64,000 nt of DNA from Massilia alkalitolerans DSM 17462 (GTDB lineage Bacteria; Pseudomonadota; Gammaproteobacteria; Burkholderiales; Burkholderiaceae_D): positions 1 through 64,000 of the forward strand of contig NZ_ATYR01000002.1 in the NCBI RefSeq assembly GCF_000427785.1, written 5' to 3'. This document shows positions 44,286-54,018 of the stretch, one piece after another. A program made the position numbers and the translations under genes. The notes under the pieces are model-generated. The model ran no database searches, was not told where the DNA came from, and saw only the letters and a program-made list of their open reading frames with translations. Within the stretch, counting starts at the first letter, position 1. Every line of letters starts with the position of its first letter.

Positions 44286-44312
44286 AAAAAAAGTGCGCCC
44301 CGCAGGGCGCAC
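44283..44312. terminator. Bidirectional terminator between small ORF and pectin receptor
   Basis: GTGCGCCC (44293-44300) pairs with GGGCGCAC (44305-44312) around CGCA. The nine As just before it give a T-run on the minus strand, so it mainly ends the minus-strand pectin operon. It also follows the small ORF stop on the plus strand. Confidence 0.8.
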
Positions 44313-44354
44313 AAAGGAGACTGCGCTGGTATGCGCAGTGATGAAACTCCGGTC

Positions 44355-47330
44355 TCAGAACTTGTAGTTCGCCCCCAGCACATAGGTCCGCCCGGACTTC
44401 CCGTACAGGAGCGTGTCGTCGCGCTCCGTGTCCTTGCCGTAGCGTAGCGGCTCGTCGGTCAGGTTCTGCGCCTCGAAGGACACCCGCAACTGCGGCGTCA
44501 CGTTGTACGACATCGACAGCCCGACCCGGGTCATCGGCACGGCAAAGGAATGGTCGCTGCCGTTCGCATTGCGCAGCACGTCGCGGATGAAGCTCGAGCG
44601 GTGCGTCGCGGAGACGCGCGCGCTGAATTTCCTGTCCTCGTAATACAAGGTCAGGTTGTAGGCATCCGGCGACAGGCCGATGAAGTTGGCTTCCTGGGTC
44701 AGCTGCTCGTTGGCCGGCGTGCGCGGATTGTCCACCCGGGTGATGTAGGTGATGCGCGACTTCACGTGGGTGTAGTTGGCCAGCGCGCCGAAATTGCTCC
44801 ATACCCCAGGCAGGAAGGTGAAGGGCAGCTGCCAGTTCACTTCCACGCCATCCAGCGGCCCTCCCTTCGTATTGACCATGCGGCTGACGCTCACCTGGGT
44901 GTCCGGCTGGATGAGGCAGGCCGGCGTGCCGCCCGTGATCGAGCAGCCGGTGGCGGTGAGATAAGCGTTCGACAGGCCCGTCTCCGTGTAGGGCATCAGC
45001 TCGTTGGTGCGCTGGATGAAGGTCTTGATGTCCTTGTGGAAGTACCCGACCGAGATCATCGCGTTCTTCGCGTAATACCATTCGGCCTGCAGGTCGAAGG
45101 TATTCGCGCGGATCGGGTCGAGGGTCGGGTTGCCGACCGAGACCGATTGCGCGTTCATGTTGATCGAGGCCGAGGGCGACAGGTCAACGTACTCCGCGCG
45201 CGACAGGTTCTTGCTGGCCGAGAAGCGCACCAAGAGGTCCTTCGGCAGCGTCGCCGTGATGTTGAAGGCCGGCAGCCAGTCGCGGTAGGAGTGCTCGACC
45301 AGGCGCGGCACCAGCTGGCCGGCCGGATCGCGGATCAGCTGCATGGCGCGCGTCGAGGTATCCGCGCCGCGCACCCCCACATTGCCGCGTAGCGGCAGGC
45401 CCCAGGCATCGAACTTGAAGTCGCCCGACAGGTAGAGCGCATCGATGCTCTCGTCGACCTGGCGCTTGACCTGGTTCGCCAGCACATACTCCGACAGCGG
45501 CACCTCGCTGCAGTGGCATTCGATGTTGTAGATGTTCAGGAACTTGTCGAGGTCGATCGCGGCCCATGAGTTGGGTGCGCCGCCGAAGCCGGGTAGCTGG
45601 CGCGTGAGGCTGGCCAGGCTGACACCCGCAGGCAGGCCCCTGGTCGGGATGCCGCCCGAGGGAACCTCGTAGTTGAACCAGCTGTTGCGGCGCGCCGACA
45701 GGCCGGTACGCACCGTGAAGTTGTCGCTCAGCTGGTAGCTGAGGTTGACGGCGCTGGTCTTGAGGCGGTTCGAGGTGCGCAGGTAGCGGCCGACGAAGTT
45801 GCCGTGCACGGTGCCGTCGGCATCCTGCGGCCCGAAGGAGAAGCGGTTCGGGTCCGACACATCCATGCCGAAGTCCAGCACCGGCAAGCCGCCCTTCGAA
45901 AAGTCCCAGGAGAAGCCGTTGACGTTGGGCGCGTCGATCTGCACCGTAGTGCGCTGCGGGTTGTTCAGGCGCGAATCCGACACGCCGATCATCGCGTCCA
46001 CCGTGAGCCGTTCGTTGATGTCGCGCCGCGCCGACAGCACGCCCTGGCGGAACAGGGTGGTGTAGACGTCGAGCAGGCCTTCGCTGCGGATGTCGACGCC
46101 GTTGAATTTGCCGTAGGTCCAGCTGCCGTTCTCGTCAAAGCGCGCGTCCACGATCGAGGTCTGGCCCTTGCCGTTTTCGACCATGTCGCGCCCGAAGGAG
46201 ATCGCCTGGATGTAGTTGTCATAGCGCTTGTTGCTGTAGCGGCCGCCCATCAGGTCGAGATTCAGTTCGGTGTCGCGGTCCGGGCGCCATTGCACGGTGC
46301 CGGTCAGGCCGGCACGCTCGTACTCGGTCTGCGAGCGGCGGTAGCGCGGAATGCGCGGGTGAAAAGCGCCCGAGCCGGCCAGCGGGTTGGCGACGGTGCC
46401 GCCGAAGTCGTCGCGGCGCCCGAGGATGCGGTTGTAGACGCCCAGGTCGCCCGAGCGCGGTACGCCATAGCCGCAGTTGCGTGCATCGATGCCCTTGGCG
46501 GCATTGGTCGCCGGGTATTGCACGGCGGCGCCGATCGGCGAGCAGAAGCCGCCGTTGACGGTCGAGGCGACGATGTCCACGGCCTCGTAGCCTTCCTCGA
46601 TCGCGGCGCGCTTGGCGTAGGCCACCGAGACCAGGGCCCCGACCTTGCCGATGCCGGTATCCCAACGGTTCGAATACAGCGCGGTCAGGCGCGGCTGGGT
46701 TTTCTCCGACACGGTGTTGTACAAACCCTCCGCGCCGAAGCTGACGGTACGACCCTTGAAATCGAAGGGGCGCGCGGTGCGCAGGTCGACGGTGGCACCG
46801 AGCGAGCCTTCCTCCACGCTCGCCTCCGAGGTCTTGCGCACCGCCAGGCTATTGAACAGCTCGGCCGAGAAGACGCTGAAGTCGAAAGCCCTGCCGCGGT
46901 TGGTGCTGCCGTTGATGTCGGAGGCGCCGGTGGCAGTGGTTCCCTCGATGCCGTTGATGCGGACGCGGGTGAAGCCGGCGTTCAGGCCGCGCACGGTGAT
47001 CTGCTTGCCTTCGCCGCCGTCGCCCTGGGCCACCGACACACCAGGCACCCGCTGCATCGATTCGGCCAGGTTCGCGTCCGGGAACTTGCCGATGTCCTCG
47101 GCCTTGATGACGTCGATGATGCCGTCGGAATTCTTCTTGATGTTCAGCGCGCTGTTCAGGCTCTCGCGAAAACCCGTGACCACCACGGTGTTCTCGGCGG
47201 CCGGCTCGGTGCTGGCGGGCTGGGTCTGGGCATGCGAATGGGTCGCGGCTGCGAGTGCGGCGGCGGCCAGCGCGATGCGGCGCAGCCGGGGCGGACGCAC
47301 GCCGGCGCCCGCGATTGCGGTGGTGAGCAT
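44355..47330 (-). CDS. TonB-dependent outer-membrane receptor (pectin locus)
   Basis: A 991-residue receptor. An alanine-rich signal (LRRIALAAAALAAATHSHA) is followed by a plug with VVVTGFRESLNSAL, AEDIGKFPDANLAESMQRVPGV and ITVRGLNAGFTRVRING. The barrel ends GRTYVLGANYKF with terminal Phe. It has no STN domain. It is the last gene of a minus-strand operon after PL10, GH105 and PL22, so it probably imports oligogalacturonides or rhamnogalacturonan fragments. GGAGGAGAC precedes the ATG at 47330, 16 bases after the PL22 stop. The terminator at 44283-44312 closes the operon. Confidence 0.92.
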   Translation of the reverse strand: MLTTAIAGAGVRPPRLRRIALAAAALAAATHSHAQTQPASTEPAAENTVVVTGFRESLNSALNIKKNSDGIIDVIKAEDIGKFPDANLAESMQRVPGVSVAQGDGGEGKQITVRGLNAGFTRVRINGIEGTTATGASDINGSTNRGRAFDFSVFSAELFNSLAVRKTSEASVEEGSLGATVDLRTARPFDFKGRTVSFGAEGLYNTVSEKTQPRLTALYSNRWDTGIGKVGALVSVAYAKRAAIEEGYEAVDIVASTVNGGFCSPIGAAVQYPATNAAKGIDARNCGYGVPRSGDLGVYNRILGRRDDFGGTVANPLAGSGAFHPRIPRYRRSQTEYERAGLTGTVQWRPDRDTELNLDLMGGRYSNKRYDNYIQAISFGRDMVENGKGQTSIVDARFDENGSWTYGKFNGVDIRSEGLLDVYTTLFRQGVLSARRDINERLTVDAMIGVSDSRLNNPQRTTVQIDAPNVNGFSWDFSKGGLPVLDFGMDVSDPNRFSFGPQDADGTVHGNFVGRYLRTSNRLKTSAVNLSYQLSDNFTVRTGLSARRNSWFNYEVPSGGIPTRGLPAGVSLASLTRQLPGFGGAPNSWAAIDLDKFLNIYNIECHCSEVPLSEYVLANQVKRQVDESIDALYLSGDFKFDAWGLPLRGNVGVRGADTSTRAMQLIRDPAGQLVPRLVEHSYRDWLPAFNITATLPKDLLVRFSASKNLSRAEYVDLSPSASINMNAQSVSVGNPTLDPIRANTFDLQAEWYYAKNAMISVGYFHKDIKTFIQRTNELMPYTETGLSNAYLTATGCSITGGTPACLIQPDTQVSVSRMVNTKGGPLDGVEVNWQLPFTFLPGVWSNFGALANYTHVKSRITYITRVDNPRTPANEQLTQEANFIGLSPDAYNLTLYYEDRKFSARVSATHRSSFIRDVLRNANGSDHSFAVPMTRVGLSMSYNVTPQLRVSFEAQNLTDEPLRYGKDTERDDTLLYGKSGRTYVLGANYKF

Positions 47331-47346
47331 GTCTCCTCCTTGGTTC

Positions 47347-48714
47347 TTATGGTTTGGGCAGCGAGGCGTCGACGGCGTAGACGTGTTGGGCGCCGTGCAT
47401 GTTGGACGCGAACACCAACCATTTGCCGTCCGGCGTAAAGCGCAGGTTGGGCTCGAGCCGGTAGTCGTGGCTTGACAGGTCGACCAGCCGCGTCGCCTTG
47501 AACTTTTCCACTGTGATCAGCTTGTCGTCATAGGACGGCTTGTCGGCGTCGACGATGTCTTCCGCCTGCAGCAGCGAGATCCACTTGCCGTCGGGGGCGT
47601 GGGCCACCATGTCGGCGTCGCCGCCGTCGCTGGCGAAGGTCTGGTTGTCCGGGGCGATGTTGAAGTGCACGCCCCAGTCGTTCGCTTCCATGCGCTTCCA
47701 GATGCGCCGGCCGGTGGCGAGTTCCAAACCGGCGACCCAGAACACCTGGCCGCGCGGGGTCTGCAGGTCGTACCACAGCCACTTGCCGTCGTGGCTGAAG
47801 AATTCGTGGCCCCAGATCTCGAAGTTCATGGTGCGCGTATGGGCGCTGCGCAGGCCGCTGCCATCGGCCTGGATGAGTTTGATGCGGTCGACGCGGTGCC
47901 ACGGGCCTTCCATGCAGAAGCGGATCATGTTCGGGTCGGTCGGCGAGAACTGCGCGTGGCCGATCCATTCCTCGGTCTTGTAGATCACCTTGCGCTTGCC
48001 GCTCCTCAGGTCGATGGTGAACAGCTCCGCCGGCACCCGCGCCGACCAGCGCTCGAGCATGCGCACGCCCTTGGCCTTGGCGAAGTTCAGCGGCTTGCCG
48101 TCCGGGCCGAGGGCGGCGTATTCGGTATTGCCGAATTTTGCGACGCTGGCGGCATCCTTCGGCTGCAGCGGCTTGGCGCCGTAGGCGACCTGGCCGAGCA
48201 GCAGGCTGTCGTCGGCGTTCGAGGCGGTCACGCCGCCGGCCGCGATGCGGGCCAGCTGGCGCACCTTTTTCGTGTCGACGTTGACGGCGTAGATAGTCTT
48301 CGGCCGGTCGGCTGCTTCGCCCTGTCCGGGGTCGGTCACCGAGTAGACGGCTTCGCGCGTGGTGCGCATCATGAACAGCAGGTCGTTCTCGCGGCCCGGC
48401 ACCAGGAGCGTGGGCTTCCAGTCCTTCAGGCGCACGCCCATGATCCCGGAAGGCGACTTGATCACCATGACGTCGCCTTCGGGCGTGTAGGCATGGCGGT
48501 AGAAGTAGAGCACGCCGGAGCCCGATTCTTCCGAGATGCGGACGATGCGTCGCCCGGTCTTCGGGTCGGTCCATTCCTTCGGCGCGGGGCCCTTGAACGG
48601 GGCCGGCGCCGGCTGAGATTGTGCCTGGGCGCCCGTGGACGAGATCGCCAGCGGCAGCAGGGCGGATGCGCCCGCGAGGCGCTTCAATACGGTACGGCGG
48701 CTGGTCTGGCTCAC
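47347..48714 (-). CDS. Oligogalacturonide lyase (PL22) with Tat-type signal
   Basis: A 455-residue seven-bladed propeller lyase. The GTG start at 48714 overlaps the GH105 stop (GTGA) and has AAGGAGCAGCAA upstream. The N-terminus SQTSRRTVLKRLAGASALLP is a twin-arginine signal. Blade motifs include YFYRHAYTPEGD, HEFFSHDGKWLWYDLQTPRG and a metal-ligand region with NIAPDN, typical of oligogalacturonate lyase Ogl. Enterobacterial Ogl is cytoplasmic; the signal here suggests periplasmic cleavage of di- and trigalacturonates. It works with the PL10 and GH105 enzymes beside it. Confidence 0.9.
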   Translation of the reverse strand: MSQTSRRTVLKRLAGASALLPLAISSTGAQAQSQPAPAPFKGPAPKEWTDPKTGRRIVRISEESGSGVLYFYRHAYTPEGDVMVIKSPSGIMGVRLKDWKPTLLVPGRENDLLFMMRTTREAVYSVTDPGQGEAADRPKTIYAVNVDTKKVRQLARIAAGGVTASNADDSLLLGQVAYGAKPLQPKDAASVAKFGNTEYAALGPDGKPLNFAKAKGVRMLERWSARVPAELFTIDLRSGKRKVIYKTEEWIGHAQFSPTDPNMIRFCMEGPWHRVDRIKLIQADGSGLRSAHTRTMNFEIWGHEFFSHDGKWLWYDLQTPRGQVFWVAGLELATGRRIWKRMEANDWGVHFNIAPDNQTFASDGGDADMVAHAPDGKWISLLQAEDIVDADKPSYDDKLITVEKFKATRLVDLSSHDYRLEPNLRFTPDGKWLVFASNMHGAQHVYAVDASLPKP

Positions 48715-50126
48715 TTGCTGCTCCTTGCGGGTGTCTTGAGGGTTGCCGGGTCGTAGGCGAGCGCCCGGGTCGCGCGCATTTCCTGCTCGCGCCTGGCCTT
48801 CTCGGCGTCGCCGACGATGGTTTTCGGCGGCGGCGGGGTCGGTGTGGTGGCGGCGATGGTCGCCTCGTCGTCGCGCGCCGGCGCCGGCTCCGGGAGCGCC
48901 TGCACCGGGCCGTGCAGGTCCATCACTTCCAGGCCGGCCAGCAGGAAGGCGCCAGTGGCATAGGGGCCGACGTCGTCCGCGCGGGTCGGCACCGGACGGT
49001 CGCCGGTCTTCTGGGCTGCGCCGACCAGGCCGTTCGGAAGGACCTGGCGGTTGAGCGCCGCCCAGCCCCGCGTGACCGCCGGCAGGTAAGTCTGGCGGTC
49101 CAGCAGCCCATGGTTGATGCCCCAGGCCAGTGCGTAGACGAAGAAGCCAGAGCCCGAGGTTTCCGCTTCCGGGAAGCTGTTCGGGTCGTTCATGTCGCTG
49201 CGCCACAGGCCGTCCGGCTGTTGCAGTTCATTGATGCGGCTGGCCATCTTGCGGAAGATGTCGGTATAGAAGCTGCGTCCCTCGAAGCCGGCCGGCATGG
49301 ATTCCAGCGTGCGCGCCAGGCCGCCCATCACCCAGCCGTTGCCGCGCGCCCAGTAGACCGGCTTGCCGCCGGCGCCCAGGTGGTCGCGGTCCTTGAAGCG
49401 CTCGTCGCGCAGGAACAGGCGGTCCTGTTCCACCCACAGGCGGGCCGCGGTGCGGCGCCATTCCTTGTCCATGGCCTGCAGGTACTTCAAGTCGCCCGTC
49501 AGGCTGGCCTGGCGTGCCAGCACCGGCGGCGCCATGAACAACGCGTCGCACCACCACCAGACCAGGGTCGGCGTTTCCTGCTGGCGGTTCAGGTGCGGCA
49601 GCATGAAGTCGAGGCGCTGCTGCAGCGGCATGATGGTGCCGACCTGGCCGCGGCGCGCATACAGCTCCTGGTACAGGTCGCCGATGGCGACTTCGTCGGC
49701 ATTGAGCAGGGTCCGTTCGGAACGGGCGCCGCGCAGCGAATAGTTGTAGTGCTCGGCGGTAGCGGTGAGGAAGCGCAGCACTTCGCGGTTCTGCGTCACG
49801 CGTGCCAGGCGCGCGGTGCCGACGTAGAAGGTGGCGGCGACCCAGTTCGAGGAGATCTCCGACAAGTTGGAGCCGGTCGCCATCTGGATCGGACGGCGGC
49901 TCATGTCGGCGATCTGCGACATGGCCACGTAGTCGAGCACCGGCAGCACCGCTGCGCGGCTGGGCAGCCTGCCGGGATCGAAATCCATGGCGGGACGGGG
50001 CGGCGGCGTGAGCCAGCTGGCTTCGATGCCTGCCACCTGGGACGGCTCGGCGGCAAGCACGGGCAGGGCCAGCAGGCAGGACAGGGCGCCCAGCAGGGCG
50101 GCCTTGCGTAGGACGGGATAGGTCAT
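48711..50126 (-). CDS. GH105 unsaturated (rhamno)galacturonyl hydrolase
   Basis: A 471-residue (alpha/alpha)6 enzyme with a Sec signal (LRKAALLGALSCLLALPVLA). GH105 motifs: WWWCDALFMAPP with the catalytic Asp, YWARGNGWVMGGLAR, and PEAETSGSGFFVYALAWGIN. It removes the unsaturated uronic acid left by pectin or rhamnogalacturonan lyases. The last 60 residues after VMDLHG form an extra tail rich in Pro, Ala and charge (PTPPPPKTIVGD), absent from typical members. The ATG at 50126 is preferred over the longer frame because the signal follows it. Confidence 0.9.
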   Translation of the reverse strand: MTYPVLRKAALLGALSCLLALPVLAAEPSQVAGIEASWLTPPPRPAMDFDPGRLPSRAAVLPVLDYVAMSQIADMSRRPIQMATGSNLSEISSNWVAATFYVGTARLARVTQNREVLRFLTATAEHYNYSLRGARSERTLLNADEVAIGDLYQELYARRGQVGTIMPLQQRLDFMLPHLNRQQETPTLVWWWCDALFMAPPVLARQASLTGDLKYLQAMDKEWRRTAARLWVEQDRLFLRDERFKDRDHLGAGGKPVYWARGNGWVMGGLARTLESMPAGFEGRSFYTDIFRKMASRINELQQPDGLWRSDMNDPNSFPEAETSGSGFFVYALAWGINHGLLDRQTYLPAVTRGWAALNRQVLPNGLVGAAQKTGDRPVPTRADDVGPYATGAFLLAGLEVMDLHGPVQALPEPAPARDDEATIAATTPTPPPPKTIVGDAEKARREQEMRATRALAYDPATLKTPARSSK

Positions 50127-50158
50127 CGATCGGTATCCTGGTAGGTTGGTCGCTCGGA

Positions 50159-51526
50159 TCAAGGCTTGCCGCTGACGTTCTGGGCGCTTTCCAGCGCTGC
50201 GGCCCCGCGTGCGCCCACGGCGAGCTTGCCCGAGCGCGACCACTCGGCATACGCGTCGAGCGCCTTCTGCGGCGCGTTGGTGTACCAGGAGTAGCCGTTG
50301 CGGCGGCCCTTCGAGATGTAGTTGACGTCGTCGTGGATCGACTTGTCGCGATCGCCGAAGATCGGCTTGCCGGTCTGGATGTCATAGTTGCGCGACCAGA
50401 TCGGGCCCGCGCCCGGGCGGTCGACCAGCTTGCGGCCTTCTTCCTCGCTCAGCTTGGTGAAGGCCTTGCCGTAGATGGCGCTGGCCTTCAGCCAGGCGAT
50501 GCCGGCCTCGATCGCGGCGCGGATCTCCGGCGTCTGCTCGGGCTGGCGCATCAGGAACATCAACACCTCGGCGCTTTCGGCGCTGGCCAGCGAGCGCATC
50601 TCGTAGTTGCGCGCGGAGATGGGTTTGAGGGTGATGGCGTCGGCCTGCTGCGGCCACACCGTCTTCTTGCCGTTCACGACCACCTGGGCATCGAGGATCG
50701 GGCGGACCGCGCGGGCGCTGGCGGCGCCGGCCTGCTCGCGCAGCGCTTGAGGCACGAAGGCGAAGTCCGGGTGGCCCTCGGCGATGTCTTCCAGGATCAT
50801 CGCGGCTTCGGCGACGGCATTGTCGTTGAAGGTGATCCCGTCATGGAAGCCTCCCTCGAGCGGATAGTTCTGCGGCCAGCCGCCGTTCGGGTACTGCGCC
50901 ATCAGGAGGTACTGGGCACCCTTGACGATGCTGGCGCGGTAGCCCTCGCCTTCCTTGCCGGGCGCTTGCGCCTGCACCCTGCCGAGGAAGCGCATCTCGG
51001 TGGTTGTGGCGCCATTGTCGAGCGTGCCCACAAAGGTCCAGAAGCGGTCTTGCGGGACGTCGAAATTGGTGGGGTCGGCCACCATGGTCTCGGCATCGTT
51101 GGCATAGCGCTGGCCGCGCAGGCGCGGCGGCTTGCTGCGGTCCTGGTTCTTGCTCCAGCCGCCGGACGGGGTCTGGAAGCTGACGATGGTGTCGGCGATG
51201 GCGCGCGCTTCAGGCGTGGCGTACCACGCAGCTTCCTTATTCAGCGGCATCTTGCCGCTGCCGGCGGTCGGCGCCGGCGGGGCGGCTTCGCCTGCCCTGA
51301 GCTCGGCGGCCAGGATGTCGCGGTCGTATTGCCGCTGCTTCTCCGAGCGGGCGATGTACCCGGCCCAGGCGGCGCGTTGCGCGGCCGGCAGCTCCGCCAG
51401 GCGCTCCAGGCTGACCTGCAGCGCGGGCGTGTTGGTGCCGATGACCGTGGCGTGGGCGGGCGTGGCGGATGCGGCGAGCGCGAGACACACGGCGCCCAGC
51501 AGGGCCGTCCCTTTGGTAGTTTTCAT
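50159..51526 (-). CDS. PL10 pectate lyase
   Basis: A 455-residue protein with a Sec signal (KTTKGTALLGAVCLALAASA, cut after AHA). A short helical domain is followed by a PL10 (alpha/alpha)3 lyase: SFQTPSGGWSKNQDRS, QYPNGGWPQNYPLEGGFHD with TFNDNAVAEA, and the catalytic-Arg region IWSRNYDIQTGKPIFGDRD. It cleaves polygalacturonate by beta-elimination. First gene of the pectin operon (PL10, GH105, PL22, TonB receptor). CGATGGAGACAGC precedes the ATG. No LacI-type palindrome of the kinds seen elsewhere was found upstream. Confidence 0.9.
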   Translation of the reverse strand: MKTTKGTALLGAVCLALAASATPAHATVIGTNTPALQVSLERLAELPAAQRAAWAGYIARSEKQRQYDRDILAAELRAGEAAPPAPTAGSGKMPLNKEAAWYATPEARAIADTIVSFQTPSGGWSKNQDRSKPPRLRGQRYANDAETMVADPTNFDVPQDRFWTFVGTLDNGATTTEMRFLGRVQAQAPGKEGEGYRASIVKGAQYLLMAQYPNGGWPQNYPLEGGFHDGITFNDNAVAEAAMILEDIAEGHPDFAFVPQALREQAGAASARAVRPILDAQVVVNGKKTVWPQQADAITLKPISARNYEMRSLASAESAEVLMFLMRQPEQTPEIRAAIEAGIAWLKASAIYGKAFTKLSEEEGRKLVDRPGAGPIWSRNYDIQTGKPIFGDRDKSIHDDVNYISKGRRNGYSWYTNAPQKALDAYAEWSRSGKLAVGARGAAALESAQNVSGKP

Positions 51527-51738
51527 GCTGTCTCCATCGTTGGTGTTATGCGAAGCTGTGCGGCCCCGTAAGGACTATGACTATTGACGCGCCTTTTTCC
51601 TCGGCTCCGGAGGCGAAAAACAAAAAACGCGCACGCGGATGACTGAATGGGTGCGCGGCGCATGGAAAGCGTCGCTTTTTGGTGTGGCGTATGGTTGAAT
51701 TTCCCGCCATTCCAATCAATGAAGGGGAGTTCACCGCC

Positions 51739-54015
51739 ATGGGTCCGATTCTGTTATCCCGCCGCCGCATGATGCTCACCGCCGCCGCCACCGGCGCGGC
51801 CCTGGCCGTACCCGGCATTGCGCCGGCCAGGGACCGGATCGACCGCAAGGCCCTGGTCACGGGCCACAACCCGGTGCTGCGCCAGGTCGATCCGCACGCG
51901 CCGCTCATGCTGGGCAACGGGAACATCGGCTTCACCGCCGACATCACCGGCCTGCAGACCTTTACTGAGCCCTACAGCAAGATCGCGCCGCTGTTGACCG
52001 AAGCGCAATGGGCCTGGCACAGCTTCCCGAACCCGGACGGCCACACCGTGCGCGACACCCAGGTCGAGATCGCGGTCGGCGGCCACACCCGCCGCTACGG
52101 CTACATCAAGGACTGGGCCGACGCCGCGAACAACCCGGCGGTGGCCTGGATCCGCGAGAACCCGCACCGCTTCTCGCTGGGCCGCCTGGCGCTCGACCTG
52201 CGCGCGCGCGACGGCTCGCCCGCACGCTTCGAAGACATCCGCGACACGCAGCAGACGCTGGACCTGTGGACCGGAACGCTCACCAGCCGCTTCGTCTACG
52301 ACGGCGTGCCGGTCAAGGTCGTCACCCGCGTGCTGCCGGACCAGGACACCATCATGGCCGAGCTCAGCTCGGCGCTGCTGGCGCAGGGTCGGTTGGCCGT
52401 GGCGGTACGCTTCCCGGGAGTGTCGAAGACGCTCAACCCCGATCCATCGGACTGGAGCAATCCCGGCGCCCACAGTACGACCGCGCTGTCGCGCAAGGCC
52501 GGCGAGCTGCGCCTGCGGCGCCAGGTCGACGCCACCGTCTACCACGCGGCCATCGGCGCACCGGGCGCGAGCATCGAAGAGAATGGCCCGCATGCCTATC
52601 GGGTGGCGACCAAGGCCGCGACCCTGAGCGTGATGCTGCAGTTCTCCAGCCAGGCCGGCCCTGCGCTGCCCGCCCCGGCGGCGGGCGCCACCGCCGTCGC
52701 GCGCCACTGGACCGGCTACTGGACCCAGGGCGGCATGGTCGATTTCTCGGGCTCCACCGACCCGCGCGCTGCGGAACTGGAACGCCGCGTGATCCTGTCG
52801 CAGTACCTGATGGCGGTGAACGCTGCCGGCAGCTTCGCGCCCCAGGAAGAAGGTTTGTTCTCGAACAGCTGGAACGGCAAGTCGCACCTCGAGATGCATC
52901 CCTGGCATGCGGCCCACTTCGCCCTGTGGGGCCGGCCCCAGCTGCTGGAGCGCAGCCTGGGCTGGTACGTGGGCTTCCTCCCGAAGGCGAAGGCGAGGGC
53001 GCAGGAGCAGGGTGTCAAGGGCGCATGGTGGCCGAAGATGATCGGCCCGGACGGGGTCGACAGCCCGTCCAAGGTCTCGCCCTTCATCATGTGGCAGCAG
53101 CCGCACCCGATCTACATGAGCGAGCTCTTGTACCGCGCCGGCGGCGGGAAACGGGTGCTGCAGGCCTACGGCGAGCTGGTCGAGGAGACCGCGAACCTGC
53201 TGGCCTGCTTCCCCCGGATCGACGAGGCGAGCGGCAAGCTGCGCCTCGGCCCGCCGATCATCCCGGTGCAGGAGAACTTCGCGCCGCTCGACACCTTCGA
53301 TCCTGCCTTCGAAATCGCCTATTACCGCTGGGGCATCGAGACGGCCCAGGCCTGGCGCGAGCGCATCGGCAAGCCCCGTCGCGCCGACTGGGACGCGCTG
53401 CTGGCGAAGTGGCCCGCGCTGCCGCAGAAGGATGGTCTGTACCTGCCGGTGCGTTCGGCACCGGATTTCTGGGATCAGGCGGCCGGCAGCTGCCGCGCCA
53501 ACGCGCTGGACGAGCGCTGCCAGAACCGCGACCACATGTCGTTCCTGATGCCGCTCGGCTGGCTGCCCGGCCGCGACGTCGACCGGGCCACCATGCGCGC
53601 CACGCTCGACCGCATGAAGCGCGACTGGGACCTGCGCCAGACCTGGGGCTGGGACTACCCGATGATGGCCATGACGGCGGCCCGCCTGGGCGCGCCGCAG
53701 GAAGCGGTCGACTGGCTGTTCTTCGATGCCAGGAACAACCAGTTCGGCAGAAGCGGCATGACGCCGCGCGTGCACCTGGACGCCCATGCTGCACACTTCG
53801 TGCCCACCGCCACCGGCGCCGGCGCCCAGCCAGGTGCGGGTCCGGACGGCCCAGGCTACCAGCGCGCCGCCGAGACCTACTTCCCGTCGAACGGCGGCCT
53901 GCTGCTGGCGGTGGCCCTGATGGCGGGTGGCTGGGATGGGCAGAGCGGCAGCGCGCCCGGCTTCCCGAAAACCGGGTGGAAGGTCAAGGTCGAAGGCATC
54001 CTGCCGTCGCTATAA
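51739..54015 (+). CDS. Tat-exported six-hairpin glycosidase (GH95/GH65-like), specificity unknown
   Basis: A 758-residue protein from ATG 51739, with AAGGGGAG upstream; a frame to 51679 exists. The signal SRRRMMLTAAATGAALAV is twin-arginine type. An N-terminal beta-sandwich (MLGNGNIGFTADITGLQTF) leads into an (alpha/alpha)6 domain with NSWNGKSHLEMHPWHAAHF, probably the catalytic acid region, then WWPKMIGPDGVD and TWGWDYPMMAMTAARLG. The layout recalls clan GH-L/GH95-type enzymes, but I cannot place it in a numbered family. It lies between the pectin operon and the STN receptor system, so a pectin or side-chain substrate is plausible. Confidence 0.75.
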   Translation: MGPILLSRRRMMLTAAATGAALAVPGIAPARDRIDRKALVTGHNPVLRQVDPHAPLMLGNGNIGFTADITGLQTFTEPYSKIAPLLTEAQWAWHSFPNPDGHTVRDTQVEIAVGGHTRRYGYIKDWADAANNPAVAWIRENPHRFSLGRLALDLRARDGSPARFEDIRDTQQTLDLWTGTLTSRFVYDGVPVKVVTRVLPDQDTIMAELSSALLAQGRLAVAVRFPGVSKTLNPDPSDWSNPGAHSTTALSRKAGELRLRRQVDATVYHAAIGAPGASIEENGPHAYRVATKAATLSVMLQFSSQAGPALPAPAAGATAVARHWTGYWTQGGMVDFSGSTDPRAAELERRVILSQYLMAVNAAGSFAPQEEGLFSNSWNGKSHLEMHPWHAAHFALWGRPQLLERSLGWYVGFLPKAKARAQEQGVKGAWWPKMIGPDGVDSPSKVSPFIMWQQPHPIYMSELLYRAGGGKRVLQAYGELVEETANLLACFPRIDEASGKLRLGPPIIPVQENFAPLDTFDPAFEIAYYRWGIETAQAWRERIGKPRRADWDALLAKWPALPQKDGLYLPVRSAPDFWDQAAGSCRANALDERCQNRDHMSFLMPLGWLPGRDVDRATMRATLDRMKRDWDLRQTWGWDYPMMAMTAARLGAPQEAVDWLFFDARNNQFGRSGMTPRVHLDAHAAHFVPTATGAGAQPGAGPDGPGYQRAAETYFPSNGGLLLAVALMAGGWDGQSGSAPGFPKTGWKVKVEGILPSL

Positions 54016-54018
54016 CCC

